A DNA stretch of 64,000 bases, taken from Ceratopteris richardii (taxonomy: Eukaryota > Streptophyta > Polypodiopsida > Polypodiales > Pteridaceae). The position numbers were made by a program, and so were the translations under genes. The stretch is from positions 224,872,915 through 224,936,914 of the forward strand of contig CM035406.1 of the NCBI GenBank assembly GCA_020310875.1, in the 5' to 3' direction. Below, piece after piece: positions 50,208-62,331 of this stretch (the first letter of the stretch is position 1; every line of letters begins with the position of its first letter). The notes below the pieces were generated by a model. That model made no database searches. It worked only from the letters and a program-made list of their open reading frames with translations, and was not told where the DNA came from.

Positions 50208-51429
50208 ATGTTGAAAGAAAATAGCTAAATGAGTTGAACTTTGAGTAATTTTTTGCAACCATACATGAAAATATTTCTGATTCCATATCATTCAAATGAT
50301 CTTCATAATAAGGGACCATCCTCCAATCCATACATCCAATCATAGAGGATATTAGGATAGGTCATAAAGAATACCTACAATGTCTCTTTATCAACTTTAT
50401 TGGTCCACGAGGAGCCTTAAGGAAAACTTCAATTAATCTCCAAGATCTCATCAGAACTCATAACAAACTTACACAAGCTTACTTGCAAAATTGCATATAG
50501 ATATAGGCGGTTTCACATCAAATTCAAAAGTTGTTGTGTGGATTCAGGGCCACATGCATTGTGCTCATAGTGTTGTGAATGAAAGTAAAGCGTGATGCTC
50601 AATTGTGGTGCTTACATTTTGAAGAAAAGAGAATAGGTGCTCACTTGGGGAAGATTTTAATGATCATAATTTGTATTTTCATCAATTTTATTTGTCAAAG
50701 TAAATCAAGGATTTGTTGAATTTGTGAGAAATGCATATTGTATTGCTAAGCATCATCAGAGATATTCAAGTTCACAAACATTTTGCAATAAATTCAATAT
50801 CAAAGTATTTAAAAATATTCAAAGTATCTTACTCACAAACCATTGCATCAATGCTTTAAAGTTTAATGAAGCATTCATTTTAAAATCATTGTTTGATAAA
50901 ATACCATTTCTCATATAATCAGACTTGTTCTTTTGTTCTCCTACATTTGAAATGATTTTGATCTCTTAAATTAACTCTTTGCACTAAATATATCTAAATA
51001 TCTCAAACGAGAGTACAAAAGACACGTTTAAATTCACTCCTCATTACAAATCTCTCATCAAGTCACATCATCTCTTTGAAATCTTCATCTCAAAGATCAA
51101 CACACACAAATAGTTTGATCAAAATGCAGTTATAGCATCTGAAAAATAAAATATATTAAGGATCTTCTTTTCCATCAGATGTTTTTTGCAATGTTTATTA
51201 TTATTCTTCTTGTTGAATGATTCTTAAGGTTTAAAAGTATTGTTAAAATTGTTCTAAACTTGTGTTATGATTTTTCAAAATTTTCCACACACTTTCACCC
51301 TATCTTCTCTTTTTTATTAGCGTCATGTTGATCTTGACCATTGACTTATTTAAGATTGTAACTATGCTTAATAATTTTCACTTTGTGAGGATCCAAAAAC
51401 TTATCTTTATCAAAAAACTTGGATCAACT

Positions 51430-51432
<3 letters not shown>

Positions 51433-51511
<79 letters not shown>
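51433..51511. repeat. (AT)n microsatellite, copy B first tract
   Basis: About 79 bases of alternating AT at the same place as 34240-34261, 19668-19785 and 63551-63660. Confidence 0.98.
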
Positions 51512-51514
<3 letters not shown>

Positions 51515-51884
51515 CCATCATCCTTAATTTTTAATGCAATTAACTTTTTATTATCTTCCTTGTCTCCTTCTAGTCCTTCATTTTAAAGTTTCTCAACTTT
51601 TCTTGTATTTGCATGTAATTATTCATATTTTCATCACTCTTTCTAATGTTTCATGCTTTTGAAATGAGCAATCAATTTTTTCTTCATTCCATTGAGTCTT
51701 GTCCATTAGTTCTTGAATCTTTTAAATTTTCTTGGATTATGTCTTAAGTAGTTAAAATAGGCTTTCATCCCACCTCTTCCTAAATTGAAGTTCACAAGTG
51801 AGTGATCATGATAATGAAAGAGTTTTCTTGCAATTTCAAGAACCAACTTAATTCTATAAGTGTTATGCTATGCAAAAAAAAACT

Positions 51885-51986
<102 letters not shown>

Positions 51987-52655
51987 CCATTTTCATAACA
52001 TGAAAAAGATCTTCTATTTGACCTTCTATCTATATCTCAAGAGTATATCTTCTATGGTAATGTAAAGGAATTTTTTTAATATATTGAGTGGACATACTTT
52101 GAACTTGTACTTGATGTTTTTTTTACACTTGACTGGAGTTATTTCCTTCACTTGCTTGGATATAGAATTCAAAATTCTTTTCAAGATTGAAATTTCATAA
52201 CTAATAGCTCCATCCAAATGCTCAAACTTATTATGTTCTTGCATGTATAAGGATTTAATAATTTCACTAGATTCTGCCATTCCCTGTGTCAATATTTAGA
52301 GAAAGTAGTTCGATGAGTCCAACATTGAGTCTTCCATCGAGAGATGAAAATATTCTTGATTCCATATCATACAAAAGATTTTCAAAATTAGGGACCATTT
52401 TCCAATTCATATTTGCAAGTAAAGAAGATAGAAGTATAGGTCGAACAAAATACCTAACATTGCCCTTTCTCTAACTGATTGGTGTGTGAGGACTCTTCAA
52501 AACAAGTCTAATGAATCTCCAAGATCTCGTGAAAACTCATAACAAAGTGGCACAAGCTTAATTGCAAAAATGCACACACAAATATGCCATTTAAAATTGA
52601 AAGAAAAACTTTTTGTGCATTGTCAAAAGTACGAGAATGCTAGGTTGATCGATCA

Positions 52656-53144
52656 AGACAACTAATAAAGTCAACGGCTCATGTAGGGTGACTTTAGCAA
52701 ACTCAAGTGTCTAAAGAAAATTCATAGATCAGTAGTGGTTCAAGTGCAAACTCAGTAACATGGATTATGAATAAAGAACGAGACACTATGAACAACCTTG
52801 CACAATTTGAACGAAGCTTAAATATACTCACCACTCTCAATTATGATATAAAGTATATATTCAGTAAAGCATATTATTATTATTATTATTGTTATTATTA
52901 TTCTTATTCTTATTATTATTATTATTTAAAACAAACATAAATTAAGCAATGGTTTAATTGTTTTAATAAGAGACATTTTGAATAGTGTCAAATTAGATTG
53001 CAAAAAAATGAGATACTAAAGATTTCAAAACGTGCACCTTGAACGGTTGTCAGAGAATTAGTAGAGTCATAAGAGTATTTTCTTACCAGAAGCTTGTTAG
53101 GGTGTAGAGATGAGCTAACTCTAGCTAATCTGAGATATAGTAAT
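52656..53144. other. Intergenic sequence with (ATT)n tract
   Basis: No gene seen. An imperfect ATT repeat runs at about 52867-52926. The remainder separates composite copy B from the minus-strand Tat-like LTR. Confidence 0.6.
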
Positions 53145-53942
53145 TGTAGAGGAGGTACTGGGGTATCCACTTTTATCAAAAGTAGAGAATAAAGGTTAAA
53201 CACATCTAGTACGTCGCCTACTCAAGGGGGTTCTCTTTAGGGAAGTATACCCTTTAACATTTCTGTGAGCAGACAGAGGAATTGTACATACTCTAGAAAT
53301 ATTAATCAGCAAATGACTACAGAAGACCATATATTTCTTGATTCGAATCAGATGATTACAAGGTTGGGCAGAGTGATGCTCAAATGTGCAAGCTTAGGGC
53401 TAACATGCCACCCTAAAAGTGAATAACCTCAATGCAACAGAGTCTTCCCATCAGCTTAAGGGGCCAATTATATGCAGATTAACCCAGAATAATACAAATG
53501 GCAAAGAATTTCTCAAGAGAATAGAGCTTAACAACAACACTGACTCACAGAAAAGAAAAATCCAAGCCACTTTCTTACACTATAGTGCTCATAGCCCTCC
53601 ACTGAGAAGCCTACCCTCTGTATCCACACTACAGAGTAGCTCCTACAATAGGCTTGAAACCACAAAGTGCAAGAGAGGTCTTTTGCACGTACGCGTATCT
53701 GAACCAATGTATCTCTAAAATTGTACTAAAAAAAATGTACCCCCAGATAGCACAAATCCATTGTTTTTATAGGCCCCAATAGGCCAAGAGGGCCTTGCCG
53801 ATTTCTCACGTCCACTGATCACGCGTCGGTTCAATGCTCAAAATTGGAGGGGTAGGTCAATTATTCCTTTGATTTGAATTAGATCCACAAAATAGGTAGT
53901 CGCCGTGAATGGTTGGTGGCAACTCCACTTCCACTTTTAACA
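53145..53942 (-). repeat. Tat-like gypsy LTR, minus strand (about 798 bp)
   Basis: It is an inverted, diverged copy of 56715-57520. Shared parts are cctattggRgcctataaaa, the cactatagtg-agccctc stretch, gctcacagaaRtgttaaagg and the end ccccagtacctcc. TGTTAAAAGTGG begins it at 53942 and CTCTACA ends it at 53145. The TATA-like cctataaaa is at about 53768-53776. With the integrase at 55522-56340 on the same strand it would be a 3' LTR. Confidence 0.75.
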
Positions 53943-53958
53943 ATTACCTTTTACCTTT

Positions 53959-54198
53959 TCACACCCAAAGAGCTTCCAGTCCAGATTTGCTCAATTGTGT
54001 ACACAAAAGCTTGCTGTGTTTAGTAGTTCCCTTCTTGAAGATTGATGACGGCCATGCTAGCATCCACTTGTTCGTCTGTACCATAGATATAGCCTCCTCA
54101 TTTGTAATTACATCCCATAGTCCGTCACTTGCAATCACCAAAAATTCAACATCCTCGATTAGTTTTTTCCTCCTTCTTTTCCTTGTGTGATAGTGCAA
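53959..54198 (-). pseudogene. Protein phosphatase 2C fragment
   Basis: The minus strand reads LIEDVEFLVIASDGLWDV followed by ITNEEAISMVQ, the conserved PP2C motif whose aspartate (IASDGLWDV) binds a catalytic metal. After it, a piece KLLCTQLSKSG resembles the motif before the usual SxDNIT, with insertions or shifts between. The fragment covers only the C-terminal fifth of a PP2C. It stops at the purine-rich minisatellite on one side and at the Tat-like LTR on the other. It may be a host exon captured by the element or a host gene cut by it. Not functional as shown. Confidence 0.8.
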
Positions 54199-54212
54199 CC
54201 ATAGGACCTAGC

Positions 54213-54926
54213 TGGCGGGGGACGATGGAGGGGGAGGGGGAGGGAGCTGCTGGCGGGGGAAGATGGAGGGGGATGGGGAGGGAGCTGCTGGCAGGGGGAG
54301 ATGGAGGTGGAGGGGAGGGAGCTGCTGGCGGGGGGAGATGGAGGGGGGAATGGGGAGGGAGCTGCTGGCGGGGGGAGATGGAGGGGGATGGAGCTGCTGG
54401 CGGGAGGAGATGGAGGGGGATGGGGAGTGGAGTTGCTGGCGGGGGGAGATGGAGGGGGAGGGGGAGGGAGCTGCTGGCGGGGGAAGATGGAGGGGGGAGG
54501 AGGAGGGAGTTGCTGGCAGGGGGAGATGGAGGGGGATGGGGAGGGAGCTGCTGGCGGGGGGAGATGGAGGGGGAGGGGGAGGAGGGGGGGGGGGGAGGAG
54601 GGGGGGAGGGGGAGGGAGGGGGGGGGGGGGGGAGGGGGGGGGGGAGGGAGGAGGGGGAGGGAGGGAGCTGCTGGCGGGGAGATGGAGGGGGATGGGGAGG
54701 GAGCTGCAGGCGGGGGGAGATGGAGGGGGATGGGGAGGGCTGCTGGCGGGGGGAGATGGAGGTGGATGGGGAGGGAGCTGCTGGCGATGGGAGATGGAGG
54801 GGAATGGGGAGGGGGCTGCTGGCGGGGGGAGATGGAGGGGGATGGGGAGGGGGCTACCGCGGGAGGAGATGGAGGGGGAGGGGGAGGGAGCTGCTGGCGG
54901 GGAGATGGTGGGGGAGGGGGAGGGAA

Positions 54927-54930
<4 letters not shown>
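54213..54930. repeat. Purine-rich minisatellite, unit about 38 bp
   Basis: About 18 imperfect units of gggggagatggagggggatggggagggagctgctggc, given here as parts: gagatggaggggga, tggggaggga and gctgctggcgg. A pure G/A stretch sits at 54570-54660. Glycine-rich frames here, and the proline/serine frame on the other strand, are by-products. Confidence 0.95.
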
Positions 54931-55010
<80 letters not shown>

Positions 55011-55017
55011 GCGAGCG

Positions 55018-55114
<97 letters not shown>

Positions 55115-55215
55115 GAGAGAGAAAGAGAGAGAGAACGAGAGAGAGAAAGAGAGAGAGAATGAGAGAGAGAAAGAGAGACAGAACGAGAGAGAGAAAGAGA
55201 GAGAGAAAGAGAAAC
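54931..55215. repeat. (GA)n microsatellite with AACGAGC variants
   Basis: About 285 bases of GA repeat with small gcgagc, gagaac and gaaaga interruptions. R-E and S-L frames here are artefacts. Confidence 0.97.
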
Positions 55216-55521
55216 TAAGGTGGCAATGAAAATGAAAGCAACAGTGCCCCGAACACGAATATGTCTATGAAAATGGAACGGAACACTCCTTGAAGCTGCA
55301 TCCCAAAGCATCTGAGAGCTCTCCTCTCAATCTCTTTCTCTTCTATCTTCTTCGGACTTCATGCTCAGAGTGCCAGTGGGTTCTGACCTCTGTGCTTGGG
55401 GCCCACTGCTCACATGCCACAAAGGGAAAAGAGAAGGGGTACTACAGACCCCACATCAAGCTTTTGCACCGTCCCCTAGTGCAATTTTCTCCCTTATTTT
55501 ATTTATTTCAATGAGATCTAA
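55216..55521. other. Sequence between GA repeat and integrase; nothing recognised
   Basis: Ordinary composition. No coding resemblance on either strand. By position it may belong to the region between pol and the 3' LTR of the minus-strand Tat-like element. Confidence 0.4.
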
Positions 55522-56340
55522 TTATACTGCAATTATGAAAAGAAACGGTATGTACACTGGAGTACTTTCATTTTGACTTAATTCAGACTTCTTCACCCTG
55601 GAGATGTTGACCAGAGGAATCCTTATACCCTGCAGATCTTCCAGATGCACTGCGCCATGTGGCAATACCCTTATTAACTTATAAGGTCCTATCCACTTGG
55701 GTGCCAATTTCGTTTGAATTGGTGGAACCTGATGCACTAAAACCATAGACCCTTGCTGAACTTCATTGGATCTCAAATACCTGTCATGGCAATCTCTTGC
55801 GCTCTTCTTGTGTCACCCAGCAGTTTCTGCATTGCCCCTTCTCTGTACTCTTCTAATGCCACCAATCTCTGAATGGGGGGTTCAATTCCAATGGGTTTGA
55901 TTCCTATTTCCTTCCTAGATAATAAACTCAAATGGTGCCAATGCCTCTTTCCCATATACTAATCGGAATGGAGTCTTCGCCTGGGGTTTCCCTCTCTTCG
56001 TGGTCCTGAAAGCCCAATTGCTCCAATCAAATGCTTGTGGCCAGGATCTTTGATGATCGAAAGATAATTTGCAAAGCAATCCAATCAAGATCTTATTGGA
56101 ACTCTCTGCTTGGCCATTGCCCTTGGATAGTAGGCACAAGATTTTTTATGGAAGATTTTGTACCTATCAAATATAAGCTGAAGCAATTGATTTACAAAAT
56201 GTGTACCCCTTGTCACTAGTAATTTCCAGTGGGCAACCAAAATCTTGAGAAAATACGTTTTTCAACCAAAACACTACAGTGTAATATATCGTTGGAAAGC
56301 TCTCGAAGAGTAGTTTCCAATGGTGCAATAATAATTTTAA
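55522..56340 (-). pseudogene. Tat-like gypsy integrase fragment
   Basis: Minus-strand blocks in order: FSQDFGCPLEITSDKG (second aspartate of the core, about 56250), GNGQAESSNKILIGLLCKL (the glutamate, about 56110), TPFRLVYGKEALAPFEF, and then the C-terminal part with LAPKWIGPYKLIRVLPHGAV. Each block is in a different frame or split by stops. The QAESSNK form of the core is typical of gypsy elements without chromodomain, and none follows. The N-terminal part and RT are absent; beyond 56340 C-rich sequence begins. Confidence 0.85.
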
Positions 56341-56375
56341 AAATATTGGATCAATGTTTGAACAACAATGACCTT

Positions 56376-56582
56376 CTCTCACCCCTCCCCCCAACAAACT
56401 TCCACACCCAACTTAACCTCCTCAACCTGCCCCTATTCCCACCCACAACCTCCCACACGCCAAAACCCCCCACAACCTCCCACAATCCCCACAACCTCCA
56501 CAACATGCCCCTATTCCCACCCACAACCTCCCACAACCCCCCACAACTTCCCACCACTCCACCCACACCGCTCACGCCAATC
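56376..56582. repeat. C-rich (CCCACAACCTCCCACA)n repeat
   Basis: Imperfect pyrimidine/A repeat of cccacaacctccca and ctattcccacccacaac units over about 200 bases. Confidence 0.9.
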
Positions 56583-56714
56583 CACCATCCCTCTTACTCA
56601 ATATGTAAGGGTCAAAAGCTACTACAAAAATTATGTGAAGGATGTTCTTCTCAGGGTCATTCGAATATCACCAGGCAGCACAAAATGAGGATCTCATCTT
56701 ACATGCAAAATAAG

Positions 56715-57520
56715 TGTAAGTGGTAGAAGTGAAAGTGGAGAAATGACTGTTGCTGCCAACCATTCATGACGACTCCCTATTTTTGAGGATCCAATTCAAG
56801 ACTGGTGGAATATTGAATCTACCCCTCCAATTTTGGGCAATCAATCGGCGCATGATCAGTGGACATTAGGAATCGGCAAGGCCCTCATGGCCTATTGGAG
56901 CCTATAAAAGCAATGGACTTGTGTTCATTTGGCATAGACATATACCTACACTTGCGTACAAGGGTCCTATCTTTCCATCTTGTGGCTAGAAGCCTACTTG
57001 TAGGAAGGTCACTCTCTAGTGAGGATACAAGCGTGGGCTTCCTAGTGGAGGGCTAATAGCACTATAGTGTGAAGAGAGAGTGGCTTGGTTTTGCCATTTA
57101 TGTGTGATTTCATTGATATTTTGGTGCTCTTCCCTTAGAGCAAGTCTTCATACCTTTGTAAGGAGCAGTGCAAGTCTTCATCTAGGTGCGTTCATTTTAA
57201 TTGGACGAATCTCTTGTACAGATTTCGTTGTTCTAGTTTGACATTTAGCACAGAGCATCAGCATTGTAGCATTTCCTTGAACCTACATTGTAATCATCTA
57301 TGTGAACTAAGGAGTGGTTTGGTCTCCCACTACTATCAATTGGCATTAATCTTGTCCCTGAGTATTTACAATTCAGGGCTATTATTGTTATGTGTCCTGC
57401 TCACAGAAGTGTTAAAGGGTATATTTTCCCTAAGGAGATCCTCCCTTGAGTAGGGCGAAGTACTGGAGTGGCATGGTGCATGCTCCTGGTAAAAGTTGAT
57501 CCCCAGTACCTCCCTCTAAA
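56715..57520 (+). repeat. Tat-like gypsy 5' LTR, plus strand (about 806 bp)
   Basis: It starts TGTAAGTGG and ends near ccccagtacctccctctaaa. TATA-like cctataaaa is at 56900-56908. A primer-site-like sequence and gag follow, so this is a 5' LTR. Comparison with 53145-53942 shows a diverged but collinear match. Confidence 0.75.
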
Positions 57521-57521
57521 G

Positions 57522-57541
57522 TTTGGCACGCCTGGTGGGAC
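57522..57541 (+). other. Primer-binding-site-like sequence
   Basis: TTTGGCACGCCTGGTGGGAC directly follows the LTR end, where a primer site is expected, and contains a TGG start. I cannot assign the tRNA from memory; matching to plant tRNA 3' ends would decide. Confidence 0.5.
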
Positions 57542-57839
57542 ACTTGCATGTCCTGTGAGAGGCCCTGAGGATAGTAAATAGTCCTTTTTTTCAGTATTTT
57601 TTCCCCTATTGCATTTGCAAGTAGATACATGATCTATACGTGAGCAGATAGAAGCCTCTTTGTGTATGAAGGAGCCTTAACAAGTCAGCTATATCTTCGA
57701 CTAGTGAACCTAGCTCCCCTCTACCCTCACTTGAATTTATCTATTGATTTGGGTGTGACACCAGTGTCCAAAGGAGAAGCATAGGAGAACATTAGATTCT
57801 CCTCAGATACGTCAAAAGAAACACCAGTGCAAATGGAGG

Positions 57840-59235
57840 ATCTCTCTCATTTACTCTCCAGAATCAATATCAAGTTTCCTACTTCAAGGGCAAGCTTATG
57901 AGGATGTTGATGATCATGTGAGGAGATTCATCTCCTTATGTCGTGGAAGAGGTCTGCAAAATAGAGCGGATGCAATGCTGGTACTCTTCCCATCCACATT
58001 GGAAGGCCTTGCTCACAAATGGTAAAAGTCAATATGCAGATGTCCATTTTTGCTACATGGGAGGCTATGAAGACGGCATTTCTCATAGACATTTTGACCT
58101 AGTGACTCCTTGGAAAGAGCTCTAGACGAGCTCGAGAATCTAAGGCTAAGATCAGGTGAATCCTTCCATGAACTTCACACTAGGACAAAAGCAACTTGTT
58201 GCATGTCTTCCATATGATACAGGTGATTTCTTGGTTAAAAAATGGATAGAAAAAAGCTTTGCCCAGGTCATCTCAGCAAAAGTTACGTGAGTCTCTTAGA
58301 TTGGATGCATCCCTCAATGATTTTGTTGTAGCAGCATCACGCATTGAAGAAGCTAGGCAACATTTTGAAGGGGATACACAACCGAATTATGCTGCGGATC
58401 TAGACCCTATTGGGCAACTAAGGAAGGAACTGGAGGCATTGAGAATGCAACAAAATGAACAAGAAGAGAATGTCTTGCCACCACTGCGTCGCACTGATGG
58501 TGAAATAGCCCACTTCGCCGTGAGTTAGAGGATTTGCGGACCACTCAGGATATAAGAAGGCAGATTTGGTGCACAATATGTTACAACAATGGACATTTCC
58601 AATGCTAATTTCCTAACAGGGTAAGCTATTAATTTTGTGGAAAGGATGGCCATGAAGCTAGAGACTGTTACTACCTCAAGGGTACAAAACAACGAGGTAA
58701 CCCTCAAGCTTTGGATTCGTATTATGCTAGTACATCAAATGCACCTAATAGAGAGGAGAATCGGCCAACAAAGCCTAGATATAATAGGCCTTTGATGTGG
58801 TTATCGTTGTGGTGAGTATGGCCATATGCAAAATAGGTGTTCCCTAGAGAAGATGCACCTCCTTGTCAGTATTGTCTTGAGGCTAAGGATCACTATACCA
58901 AAGATTGCCCAAGAAGCCGTCCTGCTCCAATCCACATGATTGCAGTCTCTCCACAAGAAGAAGGTATGACCACTCAGTCTTATGCTCTTTCATCCTCTGC
59001 AATGCCATGATAACTAGAGCTTACAATCCGTAGACAGGAACAACAAGGACTCCAGGATAACGAGGAGGAAAGAAGGCTGGGTGGAAGGGCCAAGGAGAAA
59101 TTGAAGGAGCTTATGAAAGGATGGCTACTTTCTCTAAGGGACCAACCAACAAGTGTGCAAGAAGAGGACTCATGAGGTAAAGATGAAGAGATCTCGAAAG
59201 GTATTCATCAGAATGGTTAGTCTGTACGAACTCAT
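57840..59235 (+). pseudogene. Tat-like gypsy gag remnant with zinc knuckles
   Basis: Retrotransposon gag blocks are readable across stops: DVDDHVRRFISLCRG, LFPSTLEGLAHKW (about 57985), then LDELENLRLRSGESFHEL. The frame 58259-58528 holds a glutamate-rich stretch (LRKELEALRMQQNEQEE). Zinc knuckles follow at about 58630-58665 (NFCGKDGHEARDC) and 58805-58850 (CGEYGHMQNRC, one base out of frame), and a PPCQYCLEAKDHYTKDC piece. The tail matches the gag fragments in both arms of the inverted duplication, so they derive from the same family. Protease and pol are absent. The remnant ends in the TG repeats of copy C. Confidence 0.85.
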
Positions 59236-59399
59236 AAACATGAATTCAAAAATAAGGAGTGACCTAGTAAAGATTATACACTTGCTCACTTGATCCAATC
59301 ACCTAGTATAGATGGTTTCATGGTTGATTTTCCCCGTCCATCCCTGGCAGACTACCAAAGCTCAAGGTTATCTGTTTGTATAAAGGATGAAGCTCTCAC

Positions 59400-59763
59400 A
59401 GGTGTGTATATATGATGTATGCATGTGTGTATATGTGTGTGTATGTATGCATGTGTGTATATGTGTGTGTGTGTGTGTTTATGTATGCATGTGTGTATGT
59501 GTGTGTGTGTATGTATGAATGTTTGTATCTGTGTGTGTATGTATGCATGTGTGTGTGTACATATTTATCTCTCTCTATCTTTCTCTCTTATCTCTCTCTT
59601 TATCTCTCTCTATCTTTCTCTCATTTCATCTCTCTTTATCGCTCGCTCTATCTTTCTCTCTCTCTGTTTCTATCTTTCACTCTTTCCATGTCCTCTTTAT
59701 CTCTCTCTTCCCCTTTCTCTCTCTCTCTCTATCTCTTTCTCTCTCTCTCACCCTCTCTCTTTC
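59400..59763. repeat. TG-rich then CT-rich repeats before copy C
   Basis: TGTGTATGTATGCA-type repeat to about 59560, then tctctctctatctttc repeat to 59763. Same order as 46825-47645. Confidence 0.95.
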
Positions 59764-60429
59764 ACTCTATATCAATAGAGAATAAAATATCAGTTATAGG
59801 TATGTCCCTCTTTTGGATCGCTATCATCAAAGCGTAATGCATGCCCTCTCTTGTCAAATTCCAAGAATTGATCCCCGAAAACTCCTCAAAAAGCAAAGAA
59901 AAGAGAGATTATAAAACATAAATCATAGAGAAAGACAAGGGTAAGAGTACATGCACCACTTACCAAGATGCGAAGACTCTAGAAAGATAGTGTGTGTTTG
60001 TGTGTAGAGACAGACTAATCTCTATGTGTGTGTGTGCACAAGACAATGCAAGTCACAATTTGGTTCATGCATGCAAGTTCGATAGAAGCAAGCAGTACTT
60101 AGTGCAAAGGACCCGCAAAATGTTGATTTGTGCTCTTGGGTTCGGTATGTTTAAAACATTGCATGGGTATAAACATCGGAATGAGCATCCATAAGTTACT
60201 AGAAATTATTTATGCTTATAATGATGCTAATAGCAGTGCTTATACAATGCTCATACCGACACTTATATCGACGATTCGGGACACATCTTGACTATACATT
60301 CTCAACAGTCATATCGATGGTTCAATTGACTATTGGTATGCCTACTTAGATTTCTGCAATGTTCATACTGACGTGGAGCAATAATAGTTAGTATAGACAG
60401 CATCAGTATGCCCCTCATATGTTGTACTA
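59764..60429. mobile_element. CACTA-like transposon end, copy C
   Basis: Matches copies A and B. The terminal five bases read TAGTA on the minus strand where the others have CACTA, so the tip is mutated here. It lies at the same gag position. Confidence 0.45.
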
Positions 60430-61236
60430 TATTGCTACAGTATCCACCTCTTCGAATTCCTTTCTAGGTCTTTCGATTGAACCAACAATGCTGAGTGATG
60501 TCATTCATCCTATCAGAGATGGCACAAGGTTGAACATTCTGAGCTTTGGCTCTGTGATGATTGGGTCCTTCCTTCTTCCCTTTCCACTTTCTTTTGCTTA
60601 GGAAGTTGGCTTTGGAAGTCTCCTCTTCAGTGTTGGCCTCTTGATTAAACATTTCACCAAGAAATATGTTAGAAACTAGATTTGCACATCCATGATGAGA
60701 TCATAAGCCATGGTGAAGGATTGCCATTTCTTATCATTTTAAATCCCATTGAGAATTTTCCTCATGATAGCACCTTCTTCAATCAGCTCTCCAATGGATG
60801 CTAATTTCTCTGCAGCCTCCTTGACCTTGCTAGCAAACTTTGTGATGGTTTGTTTAGGTGTCTTGTTCATTTGCTTCATCTCGTTCCAAACATTATTCTT
60901 TCTTTCTTTGCTCACGGAAAAGAAAGTCTCTAGCGCATCCCAAGTCTCTTGTGATGTCTTGCATCCTCTAATATGTGATAATAGAAATTCATAGATAGAA
61001 TTTAGTATATACAACCTTGCTTGAGGATCCATTTTCCACCAAAGTGTGAGCTTATCTATCTCCTCTTGTGTGGTTCCTCCTTTGGGTGTTGGAATAGGCA
61101 TAGCTTCATGACCTCCTACAATTCAATAAAGATTTGTACCTCCCAAATAGGCCTCCATTCTGATTCGCCAAGCCGCATAGCTCTGTGGATTAAGCTTCTT
61201 GATCATTGAACGAAAGCCATCACCCATCTTGATGTA
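60430..61236 (-). pseudogene. copia-alpha gag fragment, copy C
   Basis: The minus strand has YAAWRIRMEAYLGG near 61160, then the frame 60739-61101 with MPIPTPKGGTTQEEIDKL, YILNSIYEFLLSHIRGC and FASKVKEAAEKLASIGE, and FNQEANTEEETSKANF at 60464-60652. It is closest to copy B: about 12 differences in a 270-bp sample compared by eye. Confidence 0.88.
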
Positions 61237-61248
61237 GCTGTGATACCA
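61237..61248 (-). other. Primer binding site, copia-alpha copy C
   Basis: GCTGTGATACCA, one base different from the exact primer-site complement. Confidence 0.8.
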
Positions 61249-61249
61249 C

Positions 61250-62331
61250 TGAAAGAAACTCAGAGAAGCTTGTAGGAGGTACAAAATTGAGTTGCAAAGC
61301 GAAGAGGTTTGGTCTAGCCAAATGACACAAGACCAGCCCTTGAGCACATGGAGAGTCAAAAGTACCTTATAGGCATGGGATAAGTGCATTAAAGTGCACT
61401 ATCTACTTTGGAGCATGAAGGTGAAATAGTTGATACAAAATAGGTAATTTTGTGCATTAACTAGCTCAAAAAACTTAATATCTTTGGATGAGATAATGAA
61501 CTTCAAATGCTCATGGAAGCTAGCATGATTACAATTGTAAAAATTCCTTTTGGAGGAGTTATACACATAGGGTTGAGTCTATAGATTGGACAAGAGTACA
61601 AGAAATAAGCCAAAATATGTTTTTGGAAGAACATGATACTCAATAGTAGTACCTCCTATTTTTGAGGGATGCATAGAGAGACCCCAAGACAAACAAATTG
61701 ACATTCCCCCCAATTTACTAAACCAAATGTTTTGAAACTTTATACACATAATCTAGACACTTATAAATTTCCAATGAGTTCTTAGAGATGGATTTGAGAG
61801 CTCTGTAGAGACAGAAACAACCTCCACAAGTTTACTGATGTTGAAGAAGATGATGCATAAAAATGAAGGAGCAAGACAATGATGGACACGTGTATGTATA
61901 TTGCTTCCATGTAATGTAGAAGTGATTTGAAGCCTTTGTAACGACTCTTGAAGTCCTCCATGAATTCTACAAGTGGATTTTGAGTTCAAATAAAATGGGA
62001 AATGTTGTTGAAGAGAAAGGATTCACTTTCCTACAATCTATGAAATGCAAAGATCTAGTTTGATCTACTTTTAGGTGATTGATTGATTCATTGATTGAAA
62101 ATCAACCACCTCAAATATGTTGAACTTGAGCTCTAATTTTCTCACTTTACATGTGTAAAGATTTAGACTTTTACAATGGTAAATGATCCATAAAAAAAGC
62201 TTTGATAAAAATTCAATAAATGAGCATAGGTAAAAGAATTCTTCATTGGATATTTTGGCATAATCCAAACCATAGCTTTTTGATGTAGATCAAATCCACC
62301 TCAAGCATAGTGTAAGCTTGATGTTCCAACA
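61250..62331 (-). repeat. copia-alpha 5' LTR, copy C (1,082 bp)
   Basis: From TGTTGGAACATC (62331 downward) to TTCTTTCA, with the same outer flank (atattgaaagaaa) as copies A and B and the left arm. Confidence 0.9.

Noticed and set aside
53140-53947. Target duplication around the minus-strand Tat-like LTR
   Set aside because: The flanks are GTAAT and ATTAC on the plus strand, which are reverse complements and not a direct repeat, so they do not support a solo LTR insertion.
54129-55311. Long glycine-rich, arginine-glutamate and proline/serine frames
   Set aside because: They arise from the purine-rich minisatellite and GA repeat in three frames and its complement.
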